From NCBI GenBank assembly GCA_025765615.1, contig JAIVFJ010000301.1:1-64000 (forward strand): DNA of 64,000 nt. The letters run 5' to 3'. The position numbers and the translations under genes were made by a program. How positions within the stretch are numbered: position 1 is the first letter of the stretch; each line of letters opens with the position of its first letter. This DNA is from Zopfochytrium polystomum. Taxonomy: Eukaryota > Chytridiomycota > Chytridiomycetes > Chytridiales > Chytridiaceae. This document shows positions 1 to 9,812 of the stretch, in pieces. The notes below the pieces were generated by a model. The model did no database searches. It had not been told where the DNA came from and was given only the letters and a program-made list of their open reading frames with translations.

Positions 1-1064
1 CTGCCCAAATTAATTATTGGGGGGCTTACCAGCACGCATCTGCAGGATCTATCAGTCAGTAAAGATAAAGAAAGAGAAGAAGACGACAAAAAGTCGGTGA
101 GCGACCACAAACCCGATTGCCCACACGTCCGACTTCCACGAGTACGGCCGCCCGGCAGCGACCTCGGGCGACATGTAGTTTGGCGTCCCGATCGCTGTCT
201 GCGCGAGATCAGAGACTGGACGGAAGTCTTCGCGCAATGCCAAAGTCGCCGAGCTTGATTGCCTGTGGTTTTGGGCGAGGGAAGGAAGCAAGAGTCGACA
301 GGGCAGAAGAAGGAAGGTTAACCTTCTTTCCGCGGTCCATAAAAATATTCTTGGGAGAACGGTGCACGAGTAACTGGTCAGCATTTTTGTTGAAAGGTGA
401 GCGGTCCCATACCTTTGTTTTGATGTCGCGGTGGAGTATCAAGTGCTCATGCAGATGCCAGACAGCGGAAACAAGCTGCCCGAACAGTCGCCAATCTCCG
501 ACTCTTCGAGGGCTTTTGCGCGAATGTAACTGTAGAGATCGCCACCCTCGCAGTACCTGGAAAGGCAACCAAGGTATCGAGGTAAGTCCGCAGAAAAAAT
601 AATGATAGAGAAGATAAACTTTTGAACCAAAGACTCACTGCATGACGACGTAGAGCTTTCCGTCGAGCGTAAAGTCGTCGAAAAACCGCACCACGTTTGG
701 GTGGGGAGGCAAGACGCGGCACAGGCGGGCTTCGCGCTCCGCGTACGCGCGATGGTCGGCAGATGTGGAGTCCAAGGCGATTATCTTTGTGAAGTAAACT
801 CGATCACCATATTCTCTGATGCACGTCTCCTCTCTTCTCCATCCCTGTTTAATATACCTTTGCGCAGTGACGCTCGCACAGCGCCGCTCCCGTCGGCGTC
901 CGGCCTGCTTGTGAGGACGACGATGATGCGACAGCGGCGGCGTAGCGAAACAGCCTGACCTCGCAAGTCGAGCCGCGTCCAACCAGGTCGCCAAGGACAA
1001 ACTGCCTGCTGGTGCGGGACCGGCTTGGGCGCCGCGACTGCGTTGTGCGGCCGGATGCTGCCAT
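1..1064 (-). CDS. NEK-like Ser/Thr protein kinase, 3' part beyond the window
   Basis: The minus strand encodes an N-terminal kinase domain starting at ATG 1064. It shows a Gly-rich loop (VGRGSTCEV), the catalytic HRDIK, the DFG of LGDFGIAR, and an activation segment ending GTPNYMSPE, which is typical of NEK kinases. Exons inferred from GT-AG sites and kinase alignment: 1064-858, 784 to about 643, then several short exons, one ending at 113, and a 10-nt microexon at 39-30 giving the WAIGCVL stretch. The next intron begins at 29 and may end at position 1. Two single-base shifts are needed to keep the domain in frame: one base missing at about 493 and one extra at about 210-215. They could be assembly errors or real lesions. 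The family phosphorylates Ser/Thr in cell-cycle and cilium pathways; the substrate is unknown. Confidence 0.8.
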
Positions 1065-1136
1065 GAGGAAGGCTGTATGGCGTAAGCGGGGGACGGATTG
1101 TCTCAAAAAAAACGATCGGAGAGAAAGAACTGACGG

Positions 1137-1151
1137 CACACACACACACGC

Positions 1152-1188
<37 letters not shown>
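1137..1188. repeat. (CA)n microsatellite
   Basis: A CA-dinucleotide run with a few interruptions lies just upstream of the minus-strand kinase start. Confidence 0.95.
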
Positions 1189-1190
<2 letters not shown>

Positions 1191-1278
1191 CAGGCATCAC
1201 GGAACTCACGCTCAGTCCTCGACGCTCTCGGAGCGGGCAGTGAGGAGAGAAAATGTTGATCGATTGATCGATCAAGGC

Positions 1279-1295
1279 TCCCCCCAGAGAGAGAA

Positions 1296-1390
<95 letters not shown>
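1279..1390. repeat. (GA)n microsatellite
   Basis: A GA run of about 110 bp with occasional GGA breaks lies about 300 bp upstream of the zinc-finger gene. GA is on that gene's coding strand, as with other GA tracts upstream of genes in this window. Confidence 0.95.
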
Positions 1391-1391
<1 letters not shown>

Positions 1392-1688
1392 ACATGCATG
1401 TATGCCCCACCAACTGTCTCCCGTTTGTCTTTGACATTGCTTCTCCAGTCCCTCGCTTTCGATGTTTTTCCTTTTTCGGACGACGGAGTGCGAGGGGGGA
1501 GGCAAGTCTCCAAAATTGCCTCCCACTGTTTTGGGCCGTCGCAAACGAGTCAGAAACGAACTCGGGAATTCTGTGAAACGATTTCTTCCTCTGCTCATCC
1601 ACCCACCCACCACCACCACCCAACAACCAACCAACCCGATCGATATCCCGTCTGCTCTCCAAAAGTCCCCTCCAACCAGACTAACCCA

Positions 1689-3190
1689 ATGGAATCCCGC
1701 GCTACCACGCTCCTCCTTGACCGCGACTGGGCCGCACTCGGCTGCAAGCCTCGCGCGCAGGGCGTGAAACAGGAAGAGGGGCCGTGCGCGCAGCAAGAGA
1801 AATCGTTCGCGCGATTGCTCGGCAGCTTCGTGGCACAGGTACAGGGCGTCGACCTTGGGCCGTGGACTGGCCTCAACGAAGATGGGTTTCCACCGCCCGC
1901 AAACGTGCACACCAGGTTCGCCCTTGGACAGAGTATTTCGACGGCATAGAGAGAGTTTCCAGTCCAGCTTACATACCTCTCTCTCCAACAGCCTGGAGCC
2001 GCTGATGTTCCCCACCAGTGCGCCGACATCGTTCTGGCAACCTCTGATTCCCACCCACGACGCGCTCGGCGCCGCCCTCCTCAGCCCGATCAACCAAGAC
2101 ACGTTCGCCTCGATCTTTGCCGAGCTCTTCCCGAGCCCTCGCAGCCCGATTGATCCAGCGATATCGTCGCTGCTGCCCCAGTTTGACGGGTTCCAGGACA
2201 CAATTGGTCGCGGTTGGGAGTGTTCGGACTCACCGGCGGTCCGTTCGGACACTTTTACCCCGGTCGTCTCGACTTGCCAGTCCACGTTCGCCGACAACTC
2301 GTTTGTGGCCGAGGACGACTCGAGCTGTCCTGCGCCTGATTTGAGCAACTGGAAGTACGCGGCGCGGTACCCCGTATTCGTTGTCCCGCCGTCGTCCACG
2401 TCGCCACCGCTGTCGCAGACTCTCGCCGTCTGCCCGCCGTCGTTGACTGCGAGTCCGCCGAATCATGCGACCACCGATGCCAACTCGTACACGTCCGTGC
2501 GTCTTGCCGATATTCCGTCGCTGTGCACCCCGTTGCTGTCACCAAAACAATCTCCTTCAACTATTGCAGCGGGAATACTTTGCGGCTTCAACAGAACCGC
2601 CTCGTCCTGCCTCGACCTATTCGAGATTTCCAAGTTCACCACGCAGCCGCTCGCCCAAACCATCATGACAGAGTCCATCCTCACCAGCCCCGCCGCCTCA
2701 CTGACGCAGACCGCGACGACGTCCGAGCCGACTCCAAAGCCGCTGGCGGCCGCAAAACGCCGCAGCAAGCGGTCCACGCAGCATTCGATCACCTGCGAGG
2801 ACTGCGGCCGCGGGTTCGCGAGGACGGACCTCTTTGCGATCCACCAGTTTCACCACCGGCCGTACGAGTCGCGGCCGTTTCCGTGCGAGCTGTGGTGAGT
2901 TTAGTGCAGCTTCGTTATTGCAAATTTCCGTTGAATGACGCCGCTAATTGATGTTTGTTGTGTTAATAACATCCCAAAGCCCTCTTCGATTCTGCCGCCA
3001 CCACGACTACCTCCGGCACAAGGCTAGCCTGCACTCGGACGCGCGGGAGCATACGTGCCGAAGGTGCGGAGCCTCGTTCGCGAGGACCGACGCGCTGTTT
3101 CGGCACAAGGTTTCTTGCCAGAAGGCGGCTGTTGCGGGCACTGGACGCCGACGAAGGGTGAAGGCGCAGGAGGAGGGCTTGGAGATTTGA
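1689..3190 (+). CDS. C2H2 zinc-finger transcription factor, three fingers
   Basis: Three exons are inferred: 1689-1915, 1992-2894 and 2980-3190. Phases agree and give 446 residues. The start ATG 1689 (MESRATTLLL) opens the reading frame that joins the large middle exon. The body is long, Ser/Pro/Thr-rich and probably disordered. Fingers sit at the C-terminus: finger 1 is C-X2-C-X12-H-X3-H (CEDCGRGFARTD...), finger 2 crosses intron 2 as C-X2-C-X12-H-X4-H, and finger 3 ends in cysteine (C2HC). A basic tail follows. A nuclear DNA-binding role follows from the fingers; targets are unknown. Intron 2 splits the second cysteine codon of finger 2, which supports the splice model. Confidence 0.8.
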
Positions 3191-3699
3191 GTTGTGGGCG
3201 TGTGAACTTTCATGGGTCGCAGGGCTTGGTTTTGCTTCAAGTCTTTCAGTTTAGCTGCTTTTCCCATCTCGTCTTCTTCGCTCTTTCTTCTACATCTGTT
3301 CATCTCCCTCCGTTTTTCCTGCGGCTAGTTTTTGGCGAACACTTTTGTTGACATTAATTATTCCTACCCTCAAATACTTTGCTCGTATTGACTATGACGT
3401 TTTGGTGAGACCTCTGCAGCCTGCGCTCACTTCACCTTCCTTTATTTTTTCGCTGCACATGTATATGATACCGTATCGCAATGGAGCCAGCTTGCTCTCC
3501 GTCCTTTGTCGCAAGTCGTCCGTGCCGTAAATCGACACAAGGACTGCGGAGGCGCGCCATGGGAGCTCCGAGAGTCGTTTGATGCGTTGCGGCAAGACGG
3601 CTCCCCGATCGAGACTTTGCATCTACTTCTTTGTCACGTGGCTAAGTCTTTCTGGGCAAAGTTAAATTTTTTTTTTTTTTTTTTGTTCATAAAACATCA
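3191..3699. other. Intergenic, no gene recognised
   Basis: I see no supported coding region. A T run of about 18 lies at 3667-3684, just before the tRNA-like sequence. Confidence 0.5.
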
Positions 3700-3790
3700 G
3701 CCCCTGTCGTCCAATGGCTAGGACATCACCTCCTTGAAATTCTGTTGAGCTTCCTCGGTGAAGATCGGCGTTCAAATCGTCGTTGGGGCG
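3700..3790 (+). tRNA. tRNA-like sequence with probable intron, anticodon unresolved
   Basis: The sequence folds as a cloverleaf. The acceptor pairs GCCCC with GGGGC (one T-T mismatch and one wobble below). The D stem is GTCC/GGAC around AATGGCTA. The anticodon stem is TCACC/GGTGA, with an oversized 26-nt loop that would hold an intron of about 19 nt. The T stem CGGCG/CGTCG closes a TTCAAAT loop. A TTTT run follows about 10 nt later and could terminate Pol III. Strict alignment gives anticodon CTT, but position 33 is then C rather than U, so identity is uncertain and a tRNA pseudogene is possible. Confidence 0.5.
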
Positions 3791-4093
3791 TTGCCATCGT
3801 ACTTTTGTGTCGTCGCATGAGCCTGCACGACTTTGTCTTAAAGCCTGATTATCAATTTTGACTGGCGGCCCGAAAGAGTTGAAACAGCTGAGCTGTCCAA
3901 GACTTTCTTTGCGGCGATTACAAAGAGGATCTTTCTTTACTTGAATTAGTTCTGGTTGAAAAGGTCGGATAACGGCGGGCGGTGTCAGTCCTGAAAAAGA
4001 CGAGAAGCGTTAATCGTGGCGAAATGATCATCGATGTTTGACTACGCACGACGAGAAGGGTACGTAAGCCTGCGCCGAACACCAAGGAACTCA

Positions 4094-4134
<41 letters not shown>

Positions 4135-4398
4135 ACGATACACACAATCAAAAGCCTAAAAAATTGGAGGCCTTGAACCAAACAGGTCATCCTTTTGAAC
4201 CAATTTCTGATGGCGGCTTCTTCCGCTTCTCTTTCCGTTTCCGTTTCCGGCCAAAAATTTTTTTTTTTTTTCTCTTTTTTTCATCCTTCTGGTGCCCAGT
4301 CGTTTCCCTTATGACAGAACCATCCGCCGCCACAAACATTGTTCATTGTTCATACTGACTACTACGCCGTCGAGGTCGAGCAACGGCGGGCAGGGGCG
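3791..4398. other. Intergenic with (CA)n tract
   Basis: No supported gene. A CA microsatellite occupies about 4094-4136, and a T-rich run lies near 4257-4282. The open frame of the next gene extends upstream to about 4339 but has no ATG before 4399. Confidence 0.6.
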
Positions 4399-5907
4399 AT
4401 GGCGATGGCGGCGGCTATGGCGGCGGCGATGGCTCCTGCTGAGGAGTCGGCCGCGGTAGCAGCCAAAGCCCGCGCTTCGACGAGCACGACCACGACCACA
4501 GCGACGACGGCCACTGCCACACTGCCGGCTGCCATCCCCGCCGTCCTCACCCTCTGCGCTTATCTCGACCCGCCCGACCGCCTCCGCCTCGCCACCCTCT
4601 TCCGCCTCCGCTCCGTCCAGATCGCCGCCGTCGTCGCACACCGCGCCCCGCGCGAGCTCGACCACGCCAGCGCCCTCGGCGACGTCGACCTCCTCGCCCT
4701 CCTCGACGCCCACGCCGCTCGCACCGCCACCCGACTCCGCGGCACCCACGCCGCAGTCGACACCGCCAGCGCCCGAGGCCACCTCGCCGTCCTCCGCTGG
4801 TGGCGCGCCCGCGGCGGCGTCGTCCTGTACTCCGCCGCCGCCGTCGACGCCGCCAGCGCCAACGGCCACCTCCGCGTCCTCCGCTGGTGGCGCGACGAGG
4901 CCGGCCTCGAGATCCGCTACTCGGAAAAAGCATTTGACGCCGCGTGCCGCAATGCGGATTTCCCCGTGCTCGCGTGGTGGGCAGGCTGCGGCCTGCCCAT
5001 CCGCTGCTCGCACGACCTCGTCGACCGGCTGGCGACCGACGGCCGCATCGAAGTCCTGCGCTGGCTCGTCGCCGCCGGCGTCAAGCTTGTCGGGCTGTCC
5101 TCCAACGCACCCGTCGACGGCCACCCCAGGAGCCCGGGCGTCCTCTCCGCATGCACCCTCCGCGTCACGGCCGACGGCCTCCGCGGCGCCACCCGCAACG
5201 GCCACCTCGCTGTCCTGCAGTGGCTGCACGCCGACGTCCTCCGCCGCGACTTCCCCCGCAGCGTCCGCGGCGTCATGGACCTCGCCTCGGCTGCCGACAC
5301 CAACTTCAACGTAGCGCTCCTCGACTTTTGGCTGCGCCGCCTGGCTCCGCTCGGCCTCGACTACACGATGGCCGCCATTGACGGCGCCAGCGCCCGCGGC
5401 GACCTCGCCGCGCTCCGCTGGTGGAAACGCAGCGGCCTCGTGCTAAAGTACTCGTCGGCCGCCGTCAACGCCGCCAGCGCCGCAGGCCGCATCGACGTGC
5501 TGCGCTGGTGGCGACGCTCGGCGCTCAAGCTCGAGTACACAACGGCTGCCGTCGACGACGCGAGCGCGAACGGGCACGTGGAGGTCCTGCAGTGGTGGAA
5601 GAAGAGCGGGCTGTTTTTGTCGTATACGGATGCGGCGGTGCACGGCGCGACCGCGGCGGGACACGTGGGAGTGTTGAGATGGTGGTGGGAGAGTGGGTTG
5701 GAGATCAAGTTTTCGCTGGATGCCGTCCGGGGATGGCTCGAGAACTCGAGCTGCACCGCAGAGGTCGTGGAATGGTGGAAAGAATCTGGGCTGTTGCGGA
5801 CGGACGATGGCATCATGATGCCGTCTCGAAGGTCTTGGGCTGCGGTGGAGCGATCCCAAGGTCTTTTATTGTCCAAGCTTTCTCATATTAGCCTGAAGCT
5901 CATGTAG
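4399..5907 (+). CDS. Ankyrin-like WW-repeat protein
   Basis: This is a single-exon frame of 502 codons from ATG 4399. It starts with a Met/Ala/Thr-rich low-complexity stretch. A short F-box-like hydrophobic segment (YLDPPDRLRLATLF) follows. The rest is about ten degenerate ankyrin-type repeats of about 33 residues with the core GHLAVLRWWRxxxGLxxxYS, AVDxASAxGH. Tandem repeats with paired tryptophans are, from memory, expanded in chytrid fungi; that is a recollection, not a search. The expected role is protein-protein binding, possibly as a ubiquitin-ligase adaptor if the F-box is real. Codon use is extremely GC3-rich. Confidence 0.75.
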   Translation: MAMAAAMAAAMAPAEESAAVAAKARASTSTTTTTATTATATLPAAIPAVLTLCAYLDPPDRLRLATLFRLRSVQIAAVVAHRAPRELDHASALGDVDLLALLDAHAARTATRLRGTHAAVDTASARGHLAVLRWWRARGGVVLYSAAAVDAASANGHLRVLRWWRDEAGLEIRYSEKAFDAACRNADFPVLAWWAGCGLPIRCSHDLVDRLATDGRIEVLRWLVAAGVKLVGLSSNAPVDGHPRSPGVLSACTLRVTADGLRGATRNGHLAVLQWLHADVLRRDFPRSVRGVMDLASAADTNFNVALLDFWLRRLAPLGLDYTMAAIDGASARGDLAALRWWKRSGLVLKYSSAAVNAASAAGRIDVLRWWRRSALKLEYTTAAVDDASANGHVEVLQWWKKSGLFLSYTDAAVHGATAAGHVGVLRWWWESGLEIKFSLDAVRGWLENSSCTAEVVEWWKESGLLRTDDGIMMPSRRSWAAVERSQGLLLSKLSHISLKLM

Positions 5908-6016
5908 CACTCCGTGCACCCACTGATGTGAGTCCTAGTGCGTGTGACGGCCAAACGAAGTATTTTCATGCGATGTACTTTCGTCTCATATTACATAATA
6001 CATACACCACCGTAAC
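5908..6016. other. Short spacer
   Basis: Nothing recognised between the WW-repeat gene and the 6-kb remnant. Confidence 0.5.
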
Positions 6017-6325
6017 TTAGTGAAAATTCTTTCCGTGCGAGGTACAACTGCAGCCGAGGCGGTGCTGCTCCGATTTGGAGGCGGTGAGTGTACTCGGGAA
6101 CCCATAGCGGCCTCCCCGCCTCCAACACACTGTATCGGCTTCGACTTTGAAGCACGAGCAGTCGGCGCCGTCCCCATGCTCTGCGAAACGGACCTCCGGT
6201 CCTCCCGGAATCCCTGCAAACCCAAGTGAGAGTGGTCCTACGCAATCACCTTCCAACTCTGATTTGATGCTGTGTTCAATCGCAGCGAGACGGCCTCCGA
6301 CACTGAAGTTAAAGTGAGCAGACAA
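6017..6325 (-). pseudogene. Partial, decayed duplicate of the 7.2-kb intron/exon junction
   Basis: The stretch around 6220-6300 closely matches 7205-7310: on the plus strand both have AAGTGAG...GTGGTCCTAC, then an intron-like block ending in a CAG acceptor, then CGAGACGGCC. On the minus strand it encodes MSAHFNFSVGGRLA, matching the GGGRLA end of exon 1 of the Cys-rich gene at 7370, then a weakly similar continuation (VRFAEHGDG against CRFHGESGG). No zinc-binding Cys/His core is left. I read it as a truncated tandem duplicate. Confidence 0.45.
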
Positions 6326-6665
6326 AGCTTTCGGCTAGACAGATGCCAGAGCGGTACCCATACTTGCAAGGGTCGGCCACAACCCGACAAGCAGAAAACG
6401 TGACTGCCTTGGTGTGCATTGCTTTGTGAGACACATTGTTTGGGACTTGCGACGGCAAACATGAGCACGTCGAGCGCGACGATTGCGGTACAAGCTAGGA
6501 GCTAAGCATCGCGTCGGTTGATCTAACTTCTCAACTTCCTACGCCACTCTGCACTCGCATTGGAGATGCCAGCTGCTAAATATTTTGCAAAACCCTTCTG
6601 TCAATTTATTTTTTTGCCTCCCCCTTCTCTCTTCCCCAAAAGTATGGAAACAGGAGCTTATGCGC

Positions 6666-7370
6666 TCAGGTTTTAGATATCGAGGTAAAATACGAGAAGG
6701 ACCTTTCAGCAAGTCGCACCATTAAGTAGTACGCTTCCACAAAGCTCACGTTGTCGTCCACTTGCATATCATCAAAGAGCGCCTCCACCTTTCTCTCGTC
6801 AATCGCATTAACATGGTCCAGTGTTTCAAACTGAATGACATGCTTCGTCATCTCTCCTTTCCAGTCGTGCGCTTCGAATCTCTGGCAGCCGACCGCGGAC
6901 ATGAGACTGTTGCAGTTGCGACACGTCCCCTTGCACCCAACCTCCTTCACCGTTTTACCGCAGTCGTCGCACTTCTCGAAGCACTTTTGGCCGTCGCCGT
7001 TGGGGCAGCATGTATGATGGATGTGGCCGCAATTGCTCTCTCGATCCGATTTGCCGCAGCACGTCCACTTGCCAACGCACAGGAAACCGTCCCAACAGCC
7101 CAAGTGCGTGATGCTTGGTTCGCCAGGGTGGAATCGCGTCGTCTTTCGGCTGTGCACCGCTCCTCCTGACTCTCCGTGGAAGCGGCAGGGCTTGACGATG
7201 AGAAGAGGATCGCCAACTGCCAACTCAAGTGAGTGGTCCTACCCCGATTCTTCTGCCACCTGCAGTTCCTAATTTGGTGCTTTTGCACTAATCACAGCGA
7301 GACGGCCCCCTCCACCGCCCCCACCTTCGCGTAGGCCTGCGCCACCGATTCCGCCAAAGCCAAACGTCAT
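6666..7370 (-). CDS. Cys/His-rich probable zinc-binding protein, function unknown
   Basis: Two exons are inferred: 7370-7296, encoding a Gly-rich N-terminus (MTFGFGGIGG), and 7223-6666. The 72-nt intron is phase 0, and the product is 210 residues. The core has regularly spaced Cys and His: RFHPGEP, a WTCCGK pair, then CGHIHHTCC, then several CxxC pairs (KCDDCGK, CRNCNS). The HPG...CCG...GC arrangement resembles CHORD-like zinc modules. The C-terminal 50 residues are acidic and helical. The first exon overlaps the Pro-rich exon of the plus-strand WASP-like gene antisense, so the 5' end is uncertain; the Cys-rich exon is much firmer. Confidence 0.55.
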
Positions 7371-8065
7371 AGTGCGCTCGCCACCAGCTCCAGAGGATGC
7401 GGCCCCGACTCGAAACGAACCTCTTAATCATGAAGATTCTGGTCCCGCTCTACGCCACGAGCCATCCCCCACCATCCCTCCTCGCCGCGAGCTCCAACCA
7501 GCTCTACTGCAAAGCGATGCTCTTCTTCCGCGCCCGGTTCCCGCAGTCCCACCCTTGAAGCTGCGTCCTCCGCCGATGTCCTCTTGTGCTCAACCCCCTC
7601 CTCCGCCGCCGGCCCCTCCAGTACTTTCTCCCAGCCCTAGCAGTATGCCACGGCCACCGCCGCCCCACCCAACGAGCTGCCATCTCCTCCACTCTCTGGA
7701 GCGATCGCACCGGCGCCCGCGTTCGTTGACTCGCGCACGGACCTGATGGTGTCGATTCGGAACGCCGGCATCGGCGTCCTGCGAAAGACGGAGCCCGCCG
7801 CTGAAGAAACGGGTCCCAAGATTAGCAAAGTACCTGAGCGGAGCTTGGAGGAGCAGCTGATTGAATGCTGGCGAAACAAATTGCATGACGGTGAGTCTTA
7901 TTTTATTTATTGGTTTTTTTTTGTTTCTCTTTTCGTTGCGAGATCTCGTCTTTGACAACTGGGGCGGCACTGCCTTTTTGTTTTCGATTCGGCGAAGGAG
8001 AAGACGAGGACGAGTCGCAGGAGAGGGACAGTGAGGAGAGTGACAGTGAATGGAACGACTGTTGA
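7298..8065 (+). CDS. WASP-like protein: Pro-rich, WH2 and acidic tail (5' end unresolved)
   Basis: The plus strand reads a Pro-rich region (PPPPPPPSRRPAPPIPPKP), then a WH2-like actin-binding motif (DLMVSIRNAGIGVLRK at about 7742), a short helical segment (SLEEQLIECWRNKL), and an acidic tail ending in SDSEWNDC. The last has the tryptophan in acidic context used by WASP-type proteins to bind Arp2/3. Exons: 7298 to about 7620, then a 57-nt intron or a one-base shift, then to 7890, and a last exon from about 7999 to stop 8065. No WH1 domain is visible upstream. A GTGAGT...CAG intron at 7229-7297 implies a 5' exon antisense to the Cys-rich gene. The protein would activate branched-actin assembly in the cytoplasm. 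Confidence 0.6.
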
Positions 8066-8495
8066 TTTTGCATTGTCAAGTTCTGGTGAAGGGAGTTTTG
8101 TGCTGTTTCGGACCGAGGGTGTTGGGGCGAATAAAGGAGAGTTGTTGAGGCTTGCCACACCACGCCAAAACAATCAGAACGACAGCTTGAGCAATATTAT
8201 TTCGCGCATGACAGAAGTCGGAAGGAGAAAAGAAAAAAAGGGAAAAACAGAGGGAAAAAAAAAGGAGTCGGAAGAACAGACAGCATGCTTCACGTAAACT
8301 GCTTGGACAGCGAAATTCAAGAAAACAAACTGCGATATCCGAAGTATGCGTTCATATCCGCCTGGCATTCGAAGCTATTCATTCATTTCTATGTCGAATC
8401 GCCTGTCAAGCATACTTGATGGCGTGCTGATCGCAGAAGCAAAGGTTCCCTCAAACACCTCACCATTCAAACGATTCAGCTTTTGAGGTAGTCGC

Positions 8496-8526
<31 letters not shown>

Positions 8527-8820
8527 GTGCCCGTACCGCGAAACCACAACCCCAACCAAATTCCCTCTCTCAACAGCGACATGTCAAACATTTTCCGTAT
8601 GAACTTTCGCATTTTCCGTTCGTCGGACCTCCGAGAAACGGACTGATTACCAATCAATCAGACCGTGATTTACTAATGCAAACTCAGTATTGGGGGATTG
8701 TAATATTAAATACCAAAAAGGCCATGGCGATCAATGATAATAATCGTTGATCCCTCAACCCACAAGGAGGATCATCGTCACCATCATCGTTCATCGCCAA
8801 TCGTCCATCGTCAATCAACT
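8066..8820. other. Intergenic with poly-A tract
   Basis: No gene supported. An A run of about 26 lies at 8497-8522. An in-frame ATG at 8734 would add 29 His-rich residues to the next gene. Confidence 0.6.
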
Positions 8821-9681
8821 ATGGCCGCCGCCAGCACAGCCCGCTTCCGCCAGCCTTGCTACTTTCTCGCCCACGGCAGCCCAATGTGGATTGTCTCCCC
8901 CGAGGACAACGGCCCGCGCGCCCTCGCCGCCCTTGGCAAAAAGATCCTCGCGAGCGGCCCCAACCGCCCAAAGTCCCTCCTCGTCGTCTCGGCCCACTGG
9001 GAGACCGACAACGGCCTCAAGATCACCACCGCCGCAAAGCACGACCTGCTGTACGACTACTACGGCTTCCCCCCAGAGTTCTACGACGTCAAGTACCCCG
9101 CCGACGGCGATCCGCTGCTCGCCGATCGCGCGTCGCGGCTGCTCAAGGGCGCTGGGTTCCGCGTCTCGGAGGAGAAGAGCCGCGGATTGGATCACGGCGT
9201 GTTCACACCGCTCTTGTACCTCTTCCCTGGCTGCGAGATCCCGGTCGTCCAGCTGTCCCTCCCCGTCACCCGCGATCCGAACGACTACTTTATGATCGGC
9301 AAGGCCCTAGCCCCGCTCCGCGACGAGGGCGTCCTGATCCTCGGGCTGGGGTTCATCCTTCACAACCTCCGCGAGCTGTTCAGGGCAATGCGGTCGGGGA
9401 AACCGTCCGGCCCGCCGCCGGATTGGACGACAGACTTTGCCGGCCGGGTGCGCGCCGCGATCCTCGAGTCCAGGACCGGCGAGGAGCTGCAAAAGGCGCT
9501 CCTTGCAACGTACGATGCGCCGTCGTATAGGATGGCGGCGCCGTCGCCGGAGCACTACGCGCCTGTCTTGTTTGCGGCGGGCGCGGGTTCGGAGGATAAG
9601 GGGACCTTGGTGATTGACGGATGGGAGTCGCTTTCTTCCCTTTTTACAAATGACTCTTACAGGTTTGGTGATGATTATTAA
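8821..9681 (+). CDS. DODA-type extradiol ring-cleavage dioxygenase (LigB superfamily)
   Basis: This is a single exon of 286 codons from ATG 8821. It matches the family of 4,5-DOPA extradiol dioxygenase-like enzymes: HGSPMW near residue 19, LLVVSAHWE near 58, YDYYGFPPEFYDVKYPADG near 78, and LDHGVFTPL near 123. The histidines of HGSP, SAHW and LDHG are metal ligands in the family, which opens catechol rings with O2. Length fits the family (about 260-290). The upstream in-frame ATG 8734 would add a His/Ser-rich extension; 8821 is preferred because homology starts right after it. The stop is 132 bp before the next gene on the same strand. Confidence 0.9.
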   Translation: MAAASTARFRQPCYFLAHGSPMWIVSPEDNGPRALAALGKKILASGPNRPKSLLVVSAHWETDNGLKITTAAKHDLLYDYYGFPPEFYDVKYPADGDPLLADRASRLLKGAGFRVSEEKSRGLDHGVFTPLLYLFPGCEIPVVQLSLPVTRDPNDYFMIGKALAPLRDEGVLILGLGFILHNLRELFRAMRSGKPSGPPPDWTTDFAGRVRAAILESRTGEELQKALLATYDAPSYRMAAPSPEHYAPVLFAAGAGSEDKGTLVIDGWESLSSLFTNDSYRFGDDY

Positions 9682-9812
9682 GGACTGCAGTGGTTACATT
9701 CTTTCACCTTTGGGTTGGATCTCTTGCGCATAAGGTGCTTCGTGCTACCATTTGGCTGTGTTAAATAAACCTGCGAATTGTCTGAGATCGGAGTTGCAAA
9801 CACAAGACAGCA

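Noticed and set aside
1272..2399. 375-codon minus-strand open frame opposite the zinc-finger gene
   Set aside because: It is the antisense shadow of the zinc-finger gene and ends in Ser/Leu repeats made by the GA tract.
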